In this document: one piece after another, positions 8,260 to 11,819 of the stretch
Position numbering within the stretch: position 1 is the first letter of the stretch
Layout: each line of letters starts with the position of its first letter
NCBI GenBank assembly: GCA_942492445.1
Contig: CALOEW010000055.1
Span: 1 to 11,819 of the forward strand
DNA: 11,819 nucleotides
Reading direction: 5' to 3'
From: NORP240 sp942492445
GTDB lineage: Bacteria; Pseudomonadota; Gammaproteobacteria; Pseudomonadales; Pseudohongiellaceae
Position numbers and translations under genes: made by a program
Notes under the pieces: model-generated
Database searches by the model: none
The model's input: only the letters and a program-made list of their open reading frames with translations
Told to the model about the DNA's origin: nothing

Positions 8260-9664
8260 AGCCGGGTTTTACACACAGGTACAGAATTCTGTCACCCCGG
8301 TTCACTTCCTCCATGCGTTTTATTTCAAAAAAACCGGCAAGGGCGGATTCCAGGCCTTCACGGCTGTAATCCTTGTACTTGTCTTCCTTGTTCCGCAAAA
8401 GCGTCTTCACCTTGTCATCACTTCGCGAAACATATTCAATCACCAGCCTGTCCGTCAGTCCGGCCAGCCATTCGATAAAGTCCGGCAAGGGGATGTTGGC
8501 ACTGATCACGATGTGATGAATCAGTGCCAGGCAGAGAATCATGTCAGGCTCACTGCGGCTGGGCAGATCGCCTCGTTCGCAGTTGCGCCAACCCCAGTTC
8601 GGTGACGGGTCAGCCAGGTTCTGCACCAGCGGCAGAATGTTGTCGGGTGCATCGCGATCAGAGTAAAGCCGCTCTACTGCGACATGGTCAATGTCCATGG
8701 CTACGACCTGGCGGCAGCCCGCCGCGGCAATCCTTGAGAACTGCCCCGTGTTGCAGCCAATGTCCCAGACATTTGCGGGTTTCTCACTTTCGATCGCGTT
8801 CCGCACAAAAGCTTCTTTCTGTTGATGGTCCCGGGCAGAATAATTATGAAACTCCGCATAGTCACCCCACTCGGAACCCGTGGCTTCCCAAACCAGCCCC
8901 TTGATGAGTTTCTGCATCTTGCGGACGTTGGCCAGGATCAACTCCTGGTTGAAACCGGCAGATTTAAGGTTGGACCGAACGTTTTCGCTCGAGCCACCAT
9001 AACGCCTGTCCAGTTTGGACTGCAGCCAGACATGACCCAGCACGCCTTTTCTGAAGCGATCACGAAAGCCAAACAACGCAGCGGCCGTCTGCACGTCAAT
9101 GCCGTTAATCGACGAACGCATGAACGGCTGGAAATTACAGCGTTTGTAAGACTGCAACAGCAACGGAAACAGAAACATCTCGCAAAACTGACGATACCCG
9201 GCCCAGGGCTCGCCTTCGCGCAGTGGCTCAAAAGAAGGAATATCGATAAAGACCGGCTTTTTATCGATGAACTGGATGTTGTAAGGCGTTGCATCTTTAA
9301 GCGTGAAATCGTTGCTGACTGCCCGCTCTACCAGGTGCAACTGCAATGCCGCAGCATCCCTGAGCATGCTGAAAGTCCATTCATACGGATAGCTGATCAC
9401 CGGAACACAGTCGTGCTCGAGAAAACCCGCCCACTGGTTTTTCACGTCTTCCGGCAACAGGCACTCTTCCCGGGAAATTTCGCGGGTGCCGATCAGCTTG
9501 CCGGCTTTTGCCAGTTCCTGGTAAAAATCCTGCTGCCGAAGTTGCCGGAAGCTCTCCAGGGCGGTCGAGCTGAGACCGCGAAAAACCCTGCCATCAAAGT
9601 GATAAACCCGCCCGTCGCGATCACGGAACGATCCCGCATTGACCCTGGCGGAAATTTCACTCAT
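8234..9664 (-). CDS. Class I SAM-dependent methyltransferase with kinase-like N-terminal half
   Basis: The 476-aa product has its SAM-binding domain in the second half. Motif I is VWDIGCNTGQFSRIAA (residues 299-314), followed by VVAMDID with acidic Asp324/Asp326, and MILCLALIHHIV as the motif IV/post region. The first half has FTLKDATPYNIQF (Asp124, Asn129) and PVFIDIPSFEP (Asp141), which resembles the catalytic loop D-x-x-P-x-N and metal-binding Asp of aminoglycoside-kinase-like folds. The layout recalls NoeA-like methyltransferases of surface-glycan and nodulation loci (from memory). The acceptor is unknown. The ATG at 9664-9662 begins 8 nt beyond the stop of the upstream small gene, which suggests translational coupling. 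A TTG at 9709 would overlap that gene by 38 nt. Neither has a clear Shine-Dalgarno site. The 3' end overlaps the convergent sulfatase-like gene by 26 nt. Confidence 0.82.
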   Translation of the reverse strand: MSEISARVNAGSFRDRDGRVYHFDGRVFRGLSSTALESFRQLRQQDFYQELAKAGKLIGTREISREECLLPEDVKNQWAGFLEHDCVPVISYPYEWTFSMLRDAAALQLHLVERAVSNDFTLKDATPYNIQFIDKKPVFIDIPSFEPLREGEPWAGYRQFCEMFLFPLLLQSYKRCNFQPFMRSSINGIDVQTAAALFGFRDRFRKGVLGHVWLQSKLDRRYGGSSENVRSNLKSAGFNQELILANVRKMQKLIKGLVWEATGSEWGDYAEFHNYSARDHQQKEAFVRNAIESEKPANVWDIGCNTGQFSRIAAAGCRQVVAMDIDHVAVERLYSDRDAPDNILPLVQNLADPSPNWGWRNCERGDLPSRSEPDMILCLALIHHIVISANIPLPDFIEWLAGLTDRLVIEYVSRSDDKVKTLLRNKEDKYKDYSREGLESALAGFFEIKRMEEVNRGDRILYLCVKPGFTSGMQPG

Positions 9665-9671
9665 GACAAAT

Positions 9672-9899
9672 TCAGACAGCGTTGTCTTCGGCTTTTTCTT
9701 TCTTGCCAAAGCCCAGGAATGCCCTGAGCCTGTACCAATAGAGCTTAATGACTACACCGATAGCGGCGATCCCCCCAAGGATAACCTGCAACATCATGCT
9801 GCCAGTGCCCGGGTCCAGGTATGCCTCGGCATTGACAGAGAGGCTCGTTAACGCGCAAAACACCATGAACTTTATCAGGTAGGACTTATTGATATTCAA
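9672..9899 (-). CDS. Small exported/membrane DPGTGS protein
   Basis: The 75-aa product begins with a signal-peptide-like segment (K5, K10, then hydrophobic, AEA at 24-26), then YLDPGTGSMMLQVILGG, one membrane helix (about residues 36-54) and a basic, charged tail (YRLRAFLGFGKKEK). I recall short proteins with a DPGTGS motif and one helix next to glycan-modifying membrane genes, but I know of no defined function. I chose the TTG at 9899-9897 because GGAG lies eight bases upstream (9911-9908). The ATG at codon 12 would remove the basic N-region. The stop is 7 nt before the methyltransferase ATG on the same strand, so the two are probably one transcript. Confidence 0.75.
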   Translation of the reverse strand: MNINKSYLIKFMVFCALTSLSVNAEAYLDPGTGSMMLQVILGGIAAIGVVIKLYWYRLRAFLGFGKKEKAEDNAV

Positions 9900-9925
9900 A
9901 AAACGTACTCCAGTATTTCTTTACC

Positions 9926-9934
9926 ATTTTATCA
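9926..9934 (-). promoter_or_regulatory. Putative extended -10 promoter of the DPGTGS-methyltransferase operon
   Basis: On the minus strand TGATAAAAT gives an extended -10 (TG, one base, then TAAAAT, 5 of 6 matches), about 27 nt before the TTG start at 9899. No good -35 is seen 16-18 nt upstream, as expected for an extended -10 promoter. Confidence 0.35.
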
Positions 9935-9981
9935 GCAAAAAGCCCCAGCTACCGTTTATCCGGTTTTCGCTGGAATAAATG

Positions 9982-10034
9982 GCTCCGGTCACTCCATAAT
10001 TCGGGAACTTCTACTTACGAGGAACGGCCGGAGC
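9982..10034. repeat. Short inverted repeat GCTCCGG/CCGGAGC
   Basis: GCTCCGG (9982-9988) and CCGGAGC (10028-10034) are perfect 7-bp inverted copies with 39 bases between them, in the gap between the DPGTGS operon and the first gene of the accessory stretch. It could be a cruciform, a mobile-element scar or chance. Confidence 0.2.
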
Positions 10035-10072
10035 GGCATCGGCGGCGGTGGGTGTTTTCTAAGGAAGGAATG

Positions 10073-10366
10073 ATGGTTGAGGACCTGGCAGAGTTTAAAA
10101 AGCGTGCAAGATCGGGACTGAAGCCATTCTTGCTTGCATTGCCAGCTTTCAGTTACATTCGTGGTGTTGGGATAGAGGTCGATGATCTAAGCGACCAACT
10201 AATCCTCCGTCTCATAAATGGCCACAAAATATTGTTTGAAGCCGCTAATACGAACATCGAGATTGAAGAAACTAGCTGGCACAGGGAATTCGTCTTGAGT
10301 ATTCCAAACAAGGTGATATGGATTCGATTTAATTCAAAAGGGCTGCAATGCGCCATCACATGGTAA
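10073..10366 (+). CDS. Hypothetical protein, 97 aa
   Basis: I do not recognise this family. The product is soluble, mixed alpha/beta and rich in charged residues (EDLAEFKKRARSG, then IEVDDLSDQLILRLINGHKI, IEIEETSWHREFVLSIP, VIWIRFN). It has no signal peptide or membrane helix. The ATG at 10073 is chosen because AAGGA (10061-10065) lies seven bases upstream; another ATG is at 10070 and a GTG at 10052. Its base composition is visibly more AT-rich than the genes at 3393-9899, and it opens a stretch with broken genes, so it may be horizontally acquired. Its last 19 nt overlap the start of the next frame, which suggests the two were a translationally coupled pair. The function is unknown. Confidence 0.55.
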   Translation: MVEDLAEFKKRARSGLKPFLLALPAFSYIRGVGIEVDDLSDQLILRLINGHKILFEAANTNIEIEETSWHREFVLSIPNKVIWIRFNSKGLQCAITW

Positions 10367-10776
10367 AACCTGAATGCAGTCCAGCCCCTTATGAGACTCA
10401 TTTACTACGAGGTGCAAGGCAGTTGTGCTTCTACTTTGCTGGACTGGCCGACGGCAAGGAGGTTCCTCCGTTTTCTTTTTGCAAGGTTTCAAAAGAATTG
10501 GAAGGTAGCAGAATCTTACTGAGGGATCTCGAAAATTGTTGGTACTAGCTTGGTTTGCGGGACGTTTCTTCAAATATTTATGAAACGTCCGATTGGATAT
10601 CTGAACAGCTCAGGCGATCGAACTGTGACCAGGCCTATTTCATTGGCGATAGCGGGGTGGAAAGGTGGATGCATGCTGCAATGTTATTTGCGGCACTTAC
10701 TGGATTAGGCAAGGAATCAGCAATATCGAGTTTCACCGAATGGAAACCGGCGGGCACGCCTTGGTCGGGCATCTGA
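10348..10776 (+). pseudogene. Amber-interrupted alpha/beta-hydrolase-like gene
   Basis: One reading frame runs from ATG 10348 (AGGG five bases upstream) to TGA at 10774-10776 with a single in-frame TAG at 10546-10548. Both sides look like one protein: QLCFYFAGLADGKEVPPFSF, SKELEGSRILLRDLENCWY, stop, LGLRDVSSNIYETSDWISEQL, CDQAYFIGDSGVERWMHAAMLF. The order beta strand, F-x-F, L-x-x-RD...WY-x-x-G, then a G-D-S-G turn resembles alpha/beta-hydrolase-like proteins of capsule and surface-glycan loci, with GDSG as a possible nucleophile elbow. This is a weak assignment. About 142 codons is short for such a fold. A possible continuation in another frame (GHLNQDGRLLSILQNE, about 10768-10817) suggests a second lesion. 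It overlaps the preceding gene by 19 nt. Confidence 0.5.
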
Positions 10777-10905
10777 ATCAGGATGGGCGTTTGCTGAGCA
10801 TTCTACAAAATGAGTGCTGTTAATGGCTTGTTAGACACACAGTTGACCATGAGAATCCCCTCTTCCCAACAGATAACTTCCTCCTGAATCCAACGTTCCG
10901 GCCAT

Positions 10906-11127
10906 CGGGTCACTCTCATCAACGGTATTCGGGTGGTGCGCGTAAAAACCGATATCACAGCCAATGAGGGGTTCTTGAAGTGCATCCTGGATTACAGTTC
11001 ATTCATGCTGCTCGCCTTCTTTTTCGGTGTGTTTCAGCCGCGCCCTGACGTGATAGCTGGCACCTCGCCGCAATTTTTCACGATGTGCGGCGCCTGCAGT
11101 AGTTCTGTTTTGTTACCGGTCTCCTGA
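10906..11127 (+). pseudogene. Fragment of a WbuB-type GT4 glycosyltransferase
   Basis: The plus strand encodes GHRVTLINGIRVVRVKT, DITANEGFLKCILDYSSFML and FQPRPDVIAGTSPQFFT, ending in TGA at 11125-11127. Known WbuB/WcaI-like nucleotide-sugar glycosyltransferases have the sequence DGIRVVRVKTYITANEGFLKRxLDYLSFM...PDVIxATSPQFF in their N-terminal Rossmann domain, just before the ELRDLWPES motif. Here the protein stops before that motif, and no proper start or the first roughly 60 residues are found. GHRVTLI may be the earlier GHxVTVIT strand joined directly to NGIRV by an internal deletion (inference). Normal members have about 400 residues, so this is a remnant of a polysaccharide locus. Confidence 0.6.
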
Positions 11128-11163
11128 TAGTCAGTAATTGGCCCCGGCTGGAGGCTAGTAACG

Positions 11164-11200
11164 AAAAAGGTGTCGCACACCTCGTCTGCGCCTTTATTTT
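11164..11200 (+). terminator. Possible terminator-like hairpin with T-rich tail
   Basis: AAAGG (11166-11170) and CGCA (11174-11177) can pair with TGCG and CCTTT (11187-11195), leaving a TGT bulge and a loop; the tail TTTATTTT follows. A smaller alternative stem is AGGTGT/ACACCT with a CGC loop. It follows the glycosyltransferase remnant and precedes the gap upstream of the next gene. Confidence 0.4.
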
Positions 11201-11246
11201 AATTGGTGAATATCAATTTATTCTGTTAAGTTTTCGATCTTAAAAA

Positions 11247-11301
11247 TGTAGAAAATTTCTGTAAAGAAATGTAATATTGCAAAGATGCTGTAAAAATTGC
11301 C
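11247..11301 (+). promoter_or_regulatory. AT-rich upstream region with TGTA repeats and degenerate sigma54-like site
   Basis: TGTA recurs at 11247, 11260, 11270 and 11289, and TTTCT-GTAA-AGAAA (11257-11270) is a short inverted repeat. At 11286-11301 TTGC has the -12 position of a sigma54 promoter, but the -24 GG reads GC, so the match is imperfect. Transcription from it would start near 11312, about 45 nt before the ATG. No convincing sigma70 promoter was found. Confidence 0.25.
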
Positions 11302-11356
11302 CGCAAAAGATCCTGAAAAATCAGTGACAGGCGGAATATAACTAAGGAGTGACCCG

Positions 11357-11819
11357 ATGAAAGCCCTAAGACCTTTTACCTTGTTTTGTATACTGCTGGC
11401 TGGCCTTTTCCTTTCAGGCTTGGCCCAGGCGCAAACGTTCTACACGGACCGCACGACGTTCGAAACAGAAAATCCTGTTCTTAGTACCGAGGATTTCGAA
11501 TCACCAGCACTTCTCCCGCCCCCCGACGCTTGCATTTTTAACGGCCCTGTCGACTCGACCGGTGACGGTACCTGCTTCGGACCCGGGGATTTGCTAACGG
11601 GTGTGATTTTCGACACGGACGCAATCACTCCTTCAAACATGGCTCATCTCTCCGCCGGTGCCTTTGGTGGGTTTCCGACTCAATCGCTGGCAAGCAACAA
11701 CCCCACCTTTTCGACGATCCTGACCTTCACTGAACCCTCAAACACGGCCGTTGGATTCGATCTGGTCTGCCTGATTGGTGGCGGACCCCAATGCGGACGT
11801 AGTTATCGGCCATTTCCGG
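11357..11819 (+). CDS. Secreted protein with signal peptide, 3' end beyond window
   Basis: ATG 11357 follows AGGAG (11345-11349) with an ideal 7-nt spacer. The first 25 residues are a classical signal peptide (K2, R5, hydrophobic core, cleavage after AQA at 23-25). The mature part reads TFYTDRTTFETENPVLSTED, then FESPALLPPPDACIFNGPVD, and later FSTILTFTEPSNTAVGFDLV. This F-x-x-x-x-P...DFE opening and beta-rich style is typical of extracellular proteins that in Gammaproteobacteria often end in a PEP-CTERM or IPTL-CTERM sorting tail. That tail, if present, lies outside the window, so the anchor type cannot be decided. At least 154 residues are visible, with no stop before the edge. The function is unknown. 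Confidence 0.8.
   Translation, partial: MKALRPFTLFCILLAGLFLSGLAQAQTFYTDRTTFETENPVLSTEDFESPALLPPPDACIFNGPVDSTGDGTCFGPGDLLTGVIFDTDAITPSNMAHLSAGAFGGFPTQSLASNNPTFSTILTFTEPSNTAVGFDLVCLIGGGPQCGRSYRPFP

Noticed and set aside
8822..9727. 301-aa open frame on the plus strand
   Set aside because: It is antisense to the methyltransferase, which has clear SAM and kinase-like motifs; no domain was seen in the plus frame.
10546..10548. TAG as a recoded amber codon (pyrrolysine or suppressor)
   Set aside because: No recoding element or tRNA is seen and the surrounding genes are eroded; a nonsense mutation or error is simpler.
10816..10836. GTTAGAC as an integron attC core site
   Set aside because: It fits GTTRRRY, but no partner RYYYAAC and no folded attC-like structure was found upstream.
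10803..10985. 60-aa minus-strand ORF containing RWIQEEV, faintly like the NRWxQxE segment of WbuB
   Set aside because: The WbuB similarity on the plus strand of the same DNA is much stronger; the minus match is short and probably chance.
1..11819. tRNA, rRNA, CRISPR array, insertion sequence or phage genes
   Set aside because: No cloverleaf, rRNA motif, regularly spaced repeats, transposase or integrase motif was recognised on either strand.

Overview
The window looks like chromosomal DNA of a GC-rich, free-living gammaproteobacterium, probably Chromatiales- or Woeseiaceae-like and perhaps marine or sulfur-associated. This is inferred from four gene families: a FlgO-like/TPR membrane protein with the FEELKRRNVFRVG N-terminus, a CarD regulator, a choice-of-anchor-O-type exported protein with CxxCH motifs, and a C-terminal GTWWNP...GEGF module of secreted proteins. 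No database search was possible, so family names rest on motif recognition.

Layout. Positions 1-2237 (minus) hold a long exported-protein gene that is open at the window edge, lacks its 5' end and changes frame about a dozen times. At about 2215-2240 it meets, head to head, the 3' end of an unrelated plus-strand secreted-protein gene (2234-2605), which also lacks its 5' end and is followed by a perfect intrinsic terminator. This is either a rearrangement scar or an assembly chimera. Positions 2777-9899 are intact: psiE (minus), a FlgO-like/TPR protein (plus), carD (minus, apparently with a non-AUG start), a membrane sulfatase/LTA-synthase-like protein (plus), a SAM methyltransferase with a kinase-like N-terminal half (minus), and a small DPGTGS membrane protein (minus) just upstream of the methyltransferase.

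Positions 9900-11160 are an AT-richer, eroded accessory stretch. It holds a small unknown gene, an amber-interrupted gene that overlaps it, and a fragment of a WbuB-type GT4 glycosyltransferase. From 11357 a gene for a secreted protein with a clear signal peptide runs off the right edge.

Best candidate for a poorly described system: the 6130-9899 cluster of small exported DPGTGS protein, kinase-like/methyltransferase fusion, and convergent five-TM sulfatase-fold protein that lacks the usual Asp-His metal motif. It may act in modifying a surface glycan or glycolipid. That role is inferred from domain types and gene order only.
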